Source of the DNA: Streptomyces xanthophaeus
GTDB lineage: Bacteria; Actinomycetota; Actinomycetes; Streptomycetales; Streptomycetaceae
Direction of reading: 5' to 3'
Assembly (NCBI RefSeq): GCF_030440515.1
Contig: NZ_CP076543.1
Coordinates: forward strand, 7,727,001-7,791,000
Length of the DNA stretch: 64,000 nt
In this document: piece by piece, positions 8,678 through 17,167 of the stretch
How positions within the stretch are numbered: position 1 is the stretch's first letter
Layout of the letters: every line of letters begins with the position of its first letter
Made by a program: the position numbers and the translations under genes
Notes under the pieces: model-generated
What the model was told of the DNA's origin: nothing
Databases searched by the model: none
The model's input: only the letters and a program-made list of their open reading frames with translations

Positions 8678-9574
8678 TCAGTCACGCTCCTGCCGGATCC
8701 TGCCCGGCACCGGGCTGCCCAGCCGCCCGGCCAGGTACGGCTCCTGCGCGAGGGCCGCGCCCAGGGTGATGCCGATGGCGACCGCCACGCACAGCACGAT
8801 CAGCCACGACAGGATGACGAACACCGAGCCGGTGGACCCGTACGTGGCGAGCGACCGGTTGAGGGCGATCGGCATGTAGACCCGCGCGCCCAGCGACAGC
8901 GCGGTCACCGCGGCGGCGGTGAGGAGCGCGCCGGGCAGCAGCGGGGGCCACGCGATCAGCCCGCCCAGCAGCAGGTGCTGGCTCCACCACCATGCCAGCG
9001 TCTGGAGAAGGAGCGTGAGGGGGATACCGAGCCACAGGCCGAGTCCGAATCCGTCACGGACCGGCCCCTGGAAGATCAGCAGGACCATCCAGGCGAGGAT
9101 CCAGGCGAACCAGCGCCAGATCGCGATCCGCGTCCCGCCCCGCGGGATCTGCCAGGCACGCTTGCACAGCCGCTGCATGGCACGGCTCACGGCGGTCGCC
9201 GACAGCAGCACGATCACGGCGCCGACCGCTCCCACGGCATTGCGGATGTCCTCCTCGCCGGAGTGGTCGAACACGTCGCCCAGCTGATCGCTCGCCTGAC
9301 CGGTGAGTCCGAACATCGTACGTACGGAGGAGACCAGCTGGTCGCGTACCTCCTCAGGGGCGAACGAGGCGACGACGAAGAGCAGGGGCACGGCGGTCAG
9401 GAAGCACTGGGCGGCCAGCCGGGTGGCGGAGTCGAAGATGTTCACGCCGATCATGCGCTCCGTGACATGGGTGATCACGGGGAACCGGGTCTCGGCCCGC
9501 TCCTGCGCCCGTTTGGCGGCCGCGACCAGCTCCCGGGAGCGCGTGCGCCACCGTGCCTTGCGCTCCGACCACAT
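8678..9574 (-). CDS. YihY/BrkB family membrane protein
   Basis: This 298-residue protein has about six membrane helices; the family signature region SATRLAAQCFLTAVPLLFV and the ATYGSTGSVFVILSWLIV segment near the C-terminus are typical of YihY/virulence factor BrkB proteins. Function in the family is unsettled (transport or envelope permeability). The start ATG 9574 overlaps the stop of a 17-codon leader as TGATG, and has no good ribosome site of its own. An in-frame start further upstream (9691) would run through the leader region in another frame. Either coupled translation or an indel explains this. Confidence 0.82.
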   Translation of the reverse strand: MWSERKARWRTRSRELVAAAKRAQERAETRFPVITHVTERMIGVNIFDSATRLAAQCFLTAVPLLFVVASFAPEEVRDQLVSSVRTMFGLTGQASDQLGDVFDHSGEEDIRNAVGAVGAVIVLLSATAVSRAMQRLCKRAWQIPRGGTRIAIWRWFAWILAWMVLLIFQGPVRDGFGLGLWLGIPLTLLLQTLAWWWSQHLLLGGLIAWPPLLPGALLTAAAVTALSLGARVYMPIALNRSLATYGSTGSVFVILSWLIVLCVAVAIGITLGAALAQEPYLAGRLGSPVPGRIRQERD

Positions 9575-9627
9575 CAGCGGCCCGCAGCGCCGCGCGGCAC
9601 GGACCGCGGATCCGGGGTCGTCGTCAT
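9574..9627 (-). CDS. 17-residue leader ORF coupled to the YihY-like gene
   Basis: An ATG at 9627 follows an excellent ribosome site (AAGGAGG, 5-6 nt spacing) and opens a frame of 17 codons, MTTTPDPRSVPRGAAGR, whose TGA shares its last base with the ATG of the YihY-like gene. This may be a real leader peptide giving translational coupling. Alternatively, a one-base deletion or sequencing error may have separated the true N-terminus from the rest of the gene. Confidence 0.5.
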   Translation of the reverse strand: MTTTPDPRSVPRGAAGR

Positions 9628-9726
9628 GGCGGCCTCCTTCGTCTGCGTCCAGGTTGGTGGACACGGACCAGGGCGGCATCTCGATGGGCAAAAGGTGTCG
9701 GAGCCCGGTCCGGTGCGTAGTGTCGT

Positions 9727-10401
9727 ATGTCGTCGCACGATTGGGGCGCCATGGTCCTCGACCTCATGCTGATCGCGCTGGCCATCGCCCTCTACCCGCT
9801 GCCCATGATGGCGTTCATCCTCGTGGTGTCCTCGCCCAGAGGCGTGTGGAAGGGGCTGGCCTTCCTCCTGGCCTGGCTGGCCAACCTCGTCGCGGTGATC
9901 GCGATCGTGCTGGCGCTGACCGGCGGCCAGCCCCCGGCGCCCCGGTCCCCGCCCGGCGTGGCGGCGCTCGCACTCAAGCTGGCCATCGGGGTGGGACTGG
10001 TCGTCTACGGGGTACGCCGCTACCGCCGTCTGAAGGCGAAGGCCGCCCGGGACACCACCCCGAAGCCCTCCCACGTGGACGTCGGCTCGGTGTGGGCCGC
10101 GGCGGGCCTGGCCGTGCTGATCCAGCCGTGGGGCATGGTCGCGGCGGGTGCCACGACCGTGATCGAGGCCGACACCTCGCACGCGACCACGTTCATCGCC
10201 CTGCTCGGCTTCTGCCTGCTGGCCAGCTCAGGCCTGCTGGCCGCGGAGCTGTACATGGTCTTCGCACCGGAGGCCGCCCAGGACCGGCTGCTGCGGATGC
10301 GCACGTGGATGGAGGGGCACAAGGACGAGGCCATCGTGTTCGTCTGCCTGCTGCTCGGCCTGTGGCTGACCGGGCAGAGCATCTACGAGCTGACGGGCTG
10401 A
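9727..10401 (+). CDS. GAP (Sap/SfLAP) family integral membrane protein
   Basis: A 224-residue protein with six predicted membrane helices and the charged central loop RRYRRLKAKAARDT, as in the GAP family that includes mycobacterial sulfolipid/glycopeptidolipid-addressing proteins, which help lipids reach the cell surface. Whether this one moves a lipid is unknown. ATG 9727 opens the frame, but ATG 9751 (MVLDLMLIALAI) is a plausible alternative because a TAGTGT -10-like box at 9718-9723 lies almost on top of the first ATG. Divergent from the YihY-like gene. Confidence 0.75.
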   Translation: MSSHDWGAMVLDLMLIALAIALYPLPMMAFILVVSSPRGVWKGLAFLLAWLANLVAVIAIVLALTGGQPPAPRSPPGVAALALKLAIGVGLVVYGVRRYRRLKAKAARDTTPKPSHVDVGSVWAAAGLAVLIQPWGMVAAGATTVIEADTSHATTFIALLGFCLLASSGLLAAELYMVFAPEAAQDRLLRMRTWMEGHKDEAIVFVCLLLGLWLTGQSIYELTG

Positions 10402-10489
10402 ACCGGCCGGCGGGACCGGCCAGACATGCGGGGGCGCGGGCGGCGTGCTGGAATGAAAAGACCTTCCCCCCTCTGCGACAGGAGCTGCC

Positions 10490-10966
10490 ATGAGCAGCGA
10501 GACCGAGCCGCGAGCCGATTTCGGCGACATCGACGAACTCGGCCCGGTCGACTACATCGTGGTCGAGTTCCCGGGCAACCGGATGACCGGCGAGGGGTTC
10601 CCGATCCTCGTCGACCTCGTCGACCGGGGCGTCATCCGCATCTTCGACTTCGCCTTCATCCGCAAGGAGGAGGACGGCACGGTGACCGCGCTGGAGCTCC
10701 AGGACCTCGGGGGCGGCGAGGTCGACCTCACCGTGTTCGAGGGCGCTTCGTCCGGCCTGCTCGACGGCGGCGACATCCAGGAGGCGGCCGCCGCCCTGGA
10801 ACCCGGGAGCTCGGCCGGGGTCATCGTGTACGAGAACACCTGGGCGGCGCCTTTCGCCCGTGCCCTGCGACGCGGCGGAGCGCAGCTCGTGGCCGCCGGA
10901 AGGATTCCCGTGCAGGCCCTGCTGGCGTCGCTGGACGCCCTGGAGGAACCGCCCGCCGGAGAGTGA
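10490..10966 (+). CDS. DUF6325 family small acidic protein
   Basis: A 158-residue acidic protein with the signature LGPVDYIVVEFPGN, followed by IRIFDFAFI and a C-terminal segment VIVYENTWAAPFARALRRGG. This pattern is seen in DUF6325 proteins, which are often paired with a SHOCT-domain protein, as here. Function unknown; the pattern suggests a soluble ferredoxin-like fold regulator but this is inference. Start ATG 10490 has AGGAG 5-6 nt upstream. The SHOCT gene follows 27 bp downstream, making a likely two-gene operon. Confidence 0.8.
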   Translation: MSSETEPRADFGDIDELGPVDYIVVEFPGNRMTGEGFPILVDLVDRGVIRIFDFAFIRKEEDGTVTALELQDLGGGEVDLTVFEGASSGLLDGGDIQEAAAALEPGSSAGVIVYENTWAAPFARALRRGGAQLVAAGRIPVQALLASLDALEEPPAGE

Positions 10967-10993
10967 AGCCCACACAGCCTGGAGATGAGCATC

Positions 10994-11302
10994 ATGCCCG
11001 GACTCCTTCGCGGGGTCGCCCGCACCGCCGTCATCGCGGGCACCGCCACCGCGGTGTCCAACCGTGTGTCCCGCCGCCAGGGCGGCCGATGGGCGCAGCA
11101 GGACGCCCAGCAGCAGGCACAGCAGGAAGCCCAGCAGCAGGCGGCGGCACCCCCGCCCCCGCCCCCGCCTCCGCCCGCCGCGGCACCGGCCGACGACATG
11201 ACCACCAAGATCGAACAGCTGAAGCAGCTCAGCACCCTCAAGGAACAGGGCGTGCTGACCGAGACGGAATTCGCCGAGCAGAAGCGCCGACTGCTGGGCT
11301 AG
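10994..11302 (+). CDS. SHOCT-domain protein with Gln-rich and polyproline linker
   Basis: About 102 residues. The N-terminus is a short basic amphipathic segment, then comes a Gln/Ala repeat (QQDAQQQAQQEAQQQ), nine consecutive prolines, and a C-terminal SHOCT domain (IEQLKQLSTLKEQGVLTETEFAEQKRRLL), a short helical module that mediates oligomerisation. ATG 10994 is preferred to ATG 10985 because the GGAG at 10981 abuts the first and stands 9 nt from the second. Follows the DUF6325 gene; the pair probably forms one complex or pathway of unknown role. Confidence 0.8.
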   Translation: MPGLLRGVARTAVIAGTATAVSNRVSRRQGGRWAQQDAQQQAQQEAQQQAAAPPPPPPPPPAAAPADDMTTKIEQLKQLSTLKEQGVLTETEFAEQKRRLLG

Positions 11303-11319
11303 ACACGACCCCGGAGCAC

Positions 11320-11372
11320 AGGAGGGGGTACGGACAGTGGTCCGTTACGGACAGTGGTCCGTACCCCCTCCT
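11320..11372. terminator. Bidirectional terminator hairpin containing a 17-bp tandem repeat
   Basis: A 15-bp perfect stem (aggagggggtacgga at 11320-11334 with its complement at 11358-11372) encloses a 23-nt loop. The core consists of two head-to-tail copies of tacggacagtggtccgt (11329-11345 and 11346-11362), each itself an inverted repeat. It lies between the SHOCT gene and the convergent decarboxylase gene. Confidence 0.8.
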
Positions 11373-11496
11373 CCGGGGTTCACAGCCCCCTGCCCTTCAG
11401 CGGTGTCTGCGTCAGAAGCCGGCGTTGACGTTCGCCGAGGCGACGGCCCCCGTGCCCGCACCCCACCTGTCGAGTCGACGGGACGTACCGGGTGGC

Positions 11497-13047
11497 TCAG
11501 GCGACGACGCGCAGACGCGTCACTCCCGGGTCGAGTGCGCCGCGGACATGGCCGTTCGGCGCGGCCGCGGTCAGCTGGAGGAACCGGACGGCCTCGGCGG
11601 TGATGACTTCGCCCGGCAGGACGTTGGGGATGCCCGGCGGGTACGCCGCCAGGGTGTCGGCGGAGATCCGCCCGACGGCCTCCTCCGCGGCCACGACCAG
11701 GGCCGGGCTCAGGAACGCCTCGCGGGCGGTGAGCTTCGCGGCACCGGGAGCCGGCAGCCGCGGCATGCCGCAGGCGTCGGCGTGGGCGTCGGCGTCGGTC
11801 GGGTCGGTGCTCAGCGGGGAGGGCAGGGTGTGCAGGGCTTCCACGAACCGGTCGGTGTCGGGGACGGACCCCGCGCCGATCACGGCGACGATCGCCGCGC
11901 CGGTCGCCACTTCGACCATGATCTGGTGGTCCCGGAAGAGCCGTCGCCTGGCCTCGTGGCCCGTGATCCCGCCGGCCCGGGTGTCGATCGCGATGCGCAG
12001 CGGGTCGGCTCCGACGATGTCGGCGAAGGCGTGGAACCCGTCGCTCACCACCGTGAAACGGCCCAGCGCGCGGACGGCGGCCCGCACCCGGTCCGCGGCC
12101 CCGACCGAGCTGCCCGTCGTGTCGGCGCCGGTGACCAGACCCCTTCGGGCGAGATCGAGCGACGCCGTCAGCAGCGCACTCGCGCTGGTGGACTGCACGA
12201 GCCGGAACGCCCGGTCCACGAGCGGTTCGAGCAGGTCCCCGAAGGGGCCCTCCGCCAGGTGGAGCATCGCCGACTGCGTCAGGCTGCCCGCCAGCTTGTG
12301 CGTACTCGAAATCGCCAGGTCCGCGCCCGAGGAGAGGGCGTTCGCGGGAAGGCCGGGGTGGAAGCCGAAGTGCGACCCCCACGCCTCGTCGACGATCAGC
12401 GGTACCCCCGCGGCATGGGCGGTGTCCGCGATGGCACGTACGTCGGCCACCGCGCCGAAGTAGCTCGGGGACACGATGTACACGGCGGCCGCGTCGGGTG
12501 TCCCTTCGAGCGCCGCCGCCACGTCCGCCGCGGTCACACCATGGGCGATGCCCTGCTCCGGGTCGACGGACGGCTGGACGAACACGGCGTCCAGGCCCGA
12601 CAGCACCAGCCCGTCGATCACGCTGGAGTGCACACTGCGCTGCACGACGAGGGCGCGTCCCAGGGCGGGGGCGACCATCGAGGCGATCTGATTGCCCTGC
12701 GAAGCGCCGTTCGTCAGGAACCACGTGCGCCGCGCGCCCCAGGCCTCCGCCGCCAGCGCCAGCGCCCTGTCCAGCGGGGTGTCCGGGCCGAGGTCGATGC
12801 CGTCGAGCAGCGGCGGGAAGTCCAGGGCCGTGATCCGCGAGCCGAAGAAGCCGGCGAGATCCGATCCGGGGGCGGCGGCATGGCCGGGGACGTTCAGCCT
12901 CAGCCAGTCCCGTCCCGCATGGCCCAGCACCGCCTCGGCGTACGGGGCGCCCAGCTGGCCGGGGCCAGGACGGGAGGCCGGGGCGCCGGCGGGGAGGGCG
13001 GTGGGGGCGGGGGAGGGCGGGGGGGTGCGGCGACCGGTCGTTCTCAT
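11497..13047 (-). CDS. PLP-dependent Orn/Lys/Arg decarboxylase
   Basis: A 516-residue fold-type I PLP enzyme. NGASQGNQI binds the cofactor phosphate, VDEAWGSHFGFHP carries the ring-stacking Asp/His region, and STHKLAGSLTQ holds the Schiff-base lysine, all typical of group III Orn/Lys/Arg decarboxylases; the C-terminal YPPGIPNVLPGE motif is also diagnostic. Reaction: decarboxylation of a basic amino acid to a polyamine (cadaverine, putrescine or agmatine). The lysine-biosynthesis gene nearby suggests lysine, which is inference. The GTG at 13053 is in frame, but ATG 13047 has better spacing to GGGGG. Divergent from a LysR gene across 78 bp. Confidence 0.88.
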   Translation of the reverse strand: MRTTGRRTPPPSPAPTALPAGAPASRPGPGQLGAPYAEAVLGHAGRDWLRLNVPGHAAAPGSDLAGFFGSRITALDFPPLLDGIDLGPDTPLDRALALAAEAWGARRTWFLTNGASQGNQIASMVAPALGRALVVQRSVHSSVIDGLVLSGLDAVFVQPSVDPEQGIAHGVTAADVAAALEGTPDAAAVYIVSPSYFGAVADVRAIADTAHAAGVPLIVDEAWGSHFGFHPGLPANALSSGADLAISSTHKLAGSLTQSAMLHLAEGPFGDLLEPLVDRAFRLVQSTSASALLTASLDLARRGLVTGADTTGSSVGAADRVRAAVRALGRFTVVSDGFHAFADIVGADPLRIAIDTRAGGITGHEARRRLFRDHQIMVEVATGAAIVAVIGAGSVPDTDRFVEALHTLPSPLSTDPTDADAHADACGMPRLPAPGAAKLTAREAFLSPALVVAAEEAVGRISADTLAAYPPGIPNVLPGEVITAEAVRFLQLTAAAPNGHVRGALDPGVTRLRVVA

Positions 13048-13113
13048 GTTCACCCCCGGAGCGTGACAGCCGTCCGGTCATTGAGGAACGGTGGACTTTT
13101 CGTCACCCCTCCA

Positions 13114-13119
13114 TACGAT
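13114..13119 (+). promoter_or_regulatory. -10-like box TACGAT, leaderless start of the LysR gene
   Basis: TACGAT ends 6 nt before the ATG at 13126, where no ribosome site is present. A TGGACT at 13092-13097 stands 16 bp upstream as a weak -35. The arrangement suggests a leaderless transcript. The same 78-bp gap must hold the decarboxylase promoter and any LysR-binding site. Confidence 0.4.
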
Positions 13120-13125
13120 GTCTAT

Positions 13126-14043
13126 ATGCTCGACCTGAGGCAGCTCCAGGTGCTCCGCTCTATCGCGCAGGAGGGCTCGCTCGCCGCGGCCGGTCGCGCG
13201 CTGCACTACAGCCAGCCCACGATCTCCCACCATCTGGCCGCCCTGGAAGCCCACTTCAACGCCCGGCTCGTGCAGCGGGGACCGCGCGGCGCCACGCTGA
13301 CCGAGCTCGGCCAGGCCCTGCTGCCGCACGCCGAAGCCGTGCTCGACCGTCTGCGCCACGCCGAGCTGGAGGTGCGCAACCTCGCCGAGCGCGGTATGCG
13401 CACCCTCCACATCGGCACGTTCCCCACGGCGGGCGCCCTGCTGCTGGCCCCGGCGGTCAAGCGCCTTCACCAGCAAGGGGTCCACATCTCGCTCACCGAG
13501 GGCGAGCTTCCCCTGCTGCTGCGCGGGTTGCGGGCCAAGGAGCTCGACGCCGCCCTCGTCTTCTCACAGCCGGGCGACAGCCTCGACCTCGACGAGGACT
13601 TCGAAGTCCACCCGCTGCTGTCCGATCCGCTGCTCCTGGTCATGCCGGAGGACCACCCTTGCGCAGCGCGGGACCAGGTGTCCCTCGGCGATCTGCGGGA
13701 CACGGCGTGGGTGGGCGCCGCCGACCCGCACGACCCCTGCGACCGCGTGCTGGCCTGGGCGTGCGGCCAGGAGGGGTACGAGCCCCTGCACGTGATGCGT
13801 ACCGACGACTACGCGGTGGTCCAGGGCCTCGTGGCCGCGGGGACGGGCGTGGCACTCGTGCCGCGGCTCGCCCTGGGGCCGCACCGCCCCGACCTGGCCG
13901 TACGCCCCTTGGCCAGACCTGACCTCGCCCGGGAGATCAGCGTCGCCGTACTGCGGTCCACCTCCGCAGGCGCCGCCCAGGAACTGATCGAGGCGCTGCG
14001 GGAGCAGGCCGCGCTGATCACGGACCGCTGGGCGGCGGCCTGA
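13126..14043 (+). CDS. LysR-family transcriptional regulator
   Basis: A 305-residue protein with an N-terminal winged helix (LRQLQVLRSIAQEGSLAAAG, then HYSQPTISHHLAALE) and a periplasmic-binding-like effector domain from about residue 90 (LHIGTFPTAGALLLAPAV). It is a typical LysR-type regulator and is divergent from the decarboxylase gene, its most likely target. The diaminopimelate decarboxylase gene on its other side may also be controlled. The open frame runs far to the left of ATG 13126, but that part is not coding in character. Confidence 0.9.
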   Translation: MLDLRQLQVLRSIAQEGSLAAAGRALHYSQPTISHHLAALEAHFNARLVQRGPRGATLTELGQALLPHAEAVLDRLRHAELEVRNLAERGMRTLHIGTFPTAGALLLAPAVKRLHQQGVHISLTEGELPLLLRGLRAKELDAALVFSQPGDSLDLDEDFEVHPLLSDPLLLVMPEDHPCAARDQVSLGDLRDTAWVGAADPHDPCDRVLAWACGQEGYEPLHVMRTDDYAVVQGLVAAGTGVALVPRLALGPHRPDLAVRPLARPDLAREISVAVLRSTSAGAAQELIEALREQAALITDRWAAA

Positions 14044-14078
14044 CCCCGCGGCGCGGCTCACGGGCCCCGCCCACGCAC

Positions 14079-15398
14079 TCACCCGGCGTCGATGCCGACG
14101 CCCATGCCGACGCCGACATCGCGCCGCAGCAGGTCGTCGTACGTCTCCCGGCGGACCACCTCACGGGCCTCGCCGTCGCGGCAGAACACGACGGGCGGCC
14201 GCCTGGCGCCGTTGTAGTTGTTGGCCAGCGAGGAGCAGTATGCGCCGGTCACCGGCACCGCGATGACATCGTCGACGCGCGGTTCCCGCAGGCGGACGTC
14301 ACGGATCAGGGTGTCCCCCGACTCGCAGTGACGGCCGACCAGATCGCACCGTTCGCCGCCGCCGGGGCGTGAGGCGACGGCCGCCTCGAACCGCTGGCCG
14401 TACAGCATCGGCTCCAGGTTGTCGGCCATGCCGCCGTCCACGGCCACCAGCGTGCGCGGCCCCGGCTTGACCGTGACCACGCGGTAGAGGGTCATGGCGG
14501 CCTCGGCCACGAGCGACCGGCCGGGCTCGATGATCAGGCGGGACGTCGCCGGAAGGCACCGGCGCGCGGCGTCGGTGAGGGTGCGTACGTACTCCTCGAC
14601 GGTCGGCGGCCGGTCGGCGTAGGTGTAGCGGACGCCGAGTCCTCCGCCGAGGTCGTACACGGCGTGCTCGCCGAGTTCCCCGATGGCGGCCAGCGCCTCG
14701 ACGGCCTTGCGGAACGGCTCGGTGTCGAGCAACTGCGAGCCCACGTGCACGTGCAGGCCCTCCAGCAGCAGGCGGTCGCTCGCCCGGAGCCGGGCCGCGG
14801 CCCGGACCGCGTCCGGGACGCCGAGCCCGAACTTCGAGCCCCGCTGCCCGGTGATCATCGCCTCGTGGGTGTCGGCGGACACCTCCGGGATCACCCGGAG
14901 CAGCACCCTCTGCCGCCGGTGGCCCACCAATCGCTCAAGGCGGTCGATGTCGTCGAAGTTGTCCACCACGATCGTGCCGGCGCCCGCCTCCACCGCCATC
15001 GCCAGCTCCTCCCGCGTCTTGGCGTTCCCGTGGACGACGAGCCGCGCGGGGTCGACGCCCGCGGCGAGGGCGGTGACGAGCTCACCGCCTCCGGCCACGT
15101 CCACGCCCAGCCCCTCCTCGACCAGGGTCCGGACGACCGCCGTGCAGGGGAACGACTTCGACGCGAAGACCACTTGGCTGTTCGGCCAATGCTCCGCCAG
15201 CGCGTCGACGTACCGCCGGGCACGCCGTCGCAGCGCGTTCTCGTCGACCACGACCGCCGGGGTCCCGAAGCGTTCGGCGAGGTCGGTCGCGCGGCACCCG
15301 CCGACCACGAGTTCGCCGTGTTCATCCAGGTGAGAGCCCTCGGGGAAGAGCCCGACGAGTGCGGAGGCGGGCGGGGCGGGCTGCTGGGCGACGGTCAT
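14079..15398 (-). CDS. lysA: Diaminopimelate decarboxylase
   Basis: A 439-residue alanine-racemase-fold PLP enzyme that decarboxylates meso-diaminopimelate to L-lysine. Visible motifs: the PLP lysine in VVFASKSFP (K81), the HVHVGSQL strand, GGGLGVRY phosphate-binding loop, IEPGRSLVAEA, and the C-terminal GAYCSSLANNYNG segment, in which the Cys contributes to the substrate site across the dimer. Start ATG 15398 has GGGAG about 10 nt upstream; the extension to 15458 is Arg/Pro-rich. It converges with LysR and is divergent from PucR. The main lysA of Streptomyces usually sits near thrA/argS, so this may be a second copy. Confidence 0.9.
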   Translation of the reverse strand: MTVAQQPAPPASALVGLFPEGSHLDEHGELVVGGCRATDLAERFGTPAVVVDENALRRRARRYVDALAEHWPNSQVVFASKSFPCTAVVRTLVEEGLGVDVAGGGELVTALAAGVDPARLVVHGNAKTREELAMAVEAGAGTIVVDNFDDIDRLERLVGHRRQRVLLRVIPEVSADTHEAMITGQRGSKFGLGVPDAVRAAARLRASDRLLLEGLHVHVGSQLLDTEPFRKAVEALAAIGELGEHAVYDLGGGLGVRYTYADRPPTVEEYVRTLTDAARRCLPATSRLIIEPGRSLVAEAAMTLYRVVTVKPGPRTLVAVDGGMADNLEPMLYGQRFEAAVASRPGGGERCDLVGRHCESGDTLIRDVRLREPRVDDVIAVPVTGAYCSSLANNYNGARRPPVVFCRDGEAREVVRRETYDDLLRRDVGVGMGVGIDAG

Positions 15399-15501
15399 GC
15401 GCGGAGGTCTCCCTCTTCGGGTCGGCTGCGGATGCGTGGCTATCCTGGCAGGCCCCATCCCACGTCACCGTGGTCGATCTCCCCACGAAACGAGGCACCC
15501 G

Positions 15502-17157
15502 TTGTCCGATCCGACCACGCCCGGCGGACCCCGGGACAGCCGTGACCCGGTCACCCTGAAGGTCCTGGCGCAGGACACCGGAGTGTCACCGGTACGGATG
15601 CTGGTGGCGCCGGCGGGCCTGGACGTGCGGGTGGGCGGCACGGTGATCCACGACCCGGAGGAGCCGCTGCCGCACGCGCCCGCGGCCGTCCTCCTGCTCG
15701 TCGGTGTCGCCCTCGCGGACCCGCGGGCGCGCGAGGTGCTGCGCCGCGCCGCGGAAGGAGAGTTCGCGGCCGTCGTGGTCAAACGGCGGGGCCACGACCC
15801 GCAGCCGTTCGCCGAGGAGGCACGTGCCTGCGGGATCGCCGTGTTCACCGCCGACGACGCGATGCCGTGGCGCGACGTCGACGCCGGGGTGAGCTGTGCG
15901 CTGGCCGCCCACGGCAGCGGGGGGACGACCGGATCGGCGCCGGCCGGGGGCGAGGAACTCTTCGCGCTCGCCGACGCGCTGGCCGCCGCCGTGGGCGGTT
16001 CGGTGGCGATCGAGGACCTGGACCAGAACGTGGTCGCCTACTCGAAGGTGGCCGGGGTGCGCATCGACTCCGTACGCAAGTGGGGCATCCTGCACCGCCG
16101 CGTACCGGACGTACCGGAACAGCGCCGCCAGTACCGCCAGGTGCTCGCCGCGGACGGCGCCGTGCGCTTTCCCGCCATGGGGGAGGAACTGCCCCGCGCG
16201 GCGGTCGCCATCCGCGCCGGCGCGCTCCCGCTGGGCACCCTCTGGGCGATCGAGCCGCAGGACGGGATCGGTGCCGACACCGAGCGCCAACTGCTCGACG
16301 CGGCACGGTTCGCGGCCCCTCACCTCCTGCGCGCGCTGAACCTGCCGGAGGCCGAGCGGCGCATGCGGCGGGACACGCTGCGCGCGGTTCTCCACCGTTC
16401 CGGGCCGCCCGCCGACGAGGCCGCGGACCTGCTGGGACTGCGCCCCGGTACGGAGTTCTGCCTCACCGCCTTCGCACCGGCCGCGACACCGGGCGCGGAC
16501 CCGGCACTGCTCACCCAGGCCGAGTGGGTGCTGATGCGGCACTGCGCCGCGCACCGGGCGGCGGCGACCGTGGCGGCCGCCGCCGACGCCGTGTACGTCC
16601 TGCTGCCCGCTACGGGGCATGCGGCGGGCCGCCGGTTCGCGGACGGCGCGCTCGCGGCCGTCCGGCGGTCGGTGGGCGACGGCGCGCGGGCGGCGGTGTC
16701 CAGGCCGTACACCGACCTCGGCCCGTCCGTGGCCCTGCGCCGCGAGGTGGACGGGATCCTGCGGGCCACCGCGCACGAGGGTCCGGGCCGGCCGGCCGCC
16801 ACGACCTGCGACGTACGGCACCGGATCCTGCTGGACCGCCTGGGCGACGAACTGGAGCGGGACGCCTGGCTGCGGCTGCCGGAGGTGGAAGCGCTGCTGG
16901 CCCACGACCGCGCCCAGGGAACCGACTACGGGAACACGGCGATCGCCTGGCTCGACGCGACGGGCGACGTCGCGTCCGCCGCGGCACGGCTGAAGCTGCA
17001 CCCCAACACCTTGCGCCACCGGCTGCGGCGGATCCGCGAGCTGTTCCACATCGATCTCGACGACCCGGACGTGCGGCTCGCCGCCTGGCTGGAACTCAGG
17101 CGCGCGGCACCGGCGGACGGCTCGGTCCGGCGGGCGGCGGGACCCGGCCGCCCATGA
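15502..17157 (+). CDS. PucR-family transcriptional regulator
   Basis: About 551 residues. The N-terminal part (residues about 10-120) is a PucR-type sensory domain, the middle contains a GAF/CdaR-like segment (SVAIEDLDQNVVAYSKV), and the C-terminus has the PucR helix-turn-helix NTAIAWLDATGDVASAAARL followed by HPNTLRHRLRRIREL. Such proteins control purine, proline or amino-acid catabolism. The start is taken as TTG 15502, preceded by GAGG at 7 nt; no ATG or GTG with a ribosome site exists nearby. Divergent from lysA across 103 bp, so lysA is a candidate target. Confidence 0.85.
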   Translation: MSDPTTPGGPRDSRDPVTLKVLAQDTGVSPVRMLVAPAGLDVRVGGTVIHDPEEPLPHAPAAVLLLVGVALADPRAREVLRRAAEGEFAAVVVKRRGHDPQPFAEEARACGIAVFTADDAMPWRDVDAGVSCALAAHGSGGTTGSAPAGGEELFALADALAAAVGGSVAIEDLDQNVVAYSKVAGVRIDSVRKWGILHRRVPDVPEQRRQYRQVLAADGAVRFPAMGEELPRAAVAIRAGALPLGTLWAIEPQDGIGADTERQLLDAARFAAPHLLRALNLPEAERRMRRDTLRAVLHRSGPPADEAADLLGLRPGTEFCLTAFAPAATPGADPALLTQAEWVLMRHCAAHRAAATVAAAADAVYVLLPATGHAAGRRFADGALAAVRRSVGDGARAAVSRPYTDLGPSVALRREVDGILRATAHEGPGRPAATTCDVRHRILLDRLGDELERDAWLRLPEVEALLAHDRAQGTDYGNTAIAWLDATGDVASAAARLKLHPNTLRHRLRRIRELFHIDLDDPDVRLAAWLELRRAAPADGSVRRAAGPGRP

Positions 17158-17167
17158 CGGCGGGCGG

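Noticed and set aside
10426..13125. Very long rightward open frame before the LysR gene
   Set aside because: The upstream 900 codons are Arg/Gly/Pro-rich antisense of the decarboxylase and small genes. Only 13126-14043 has real LysR content.
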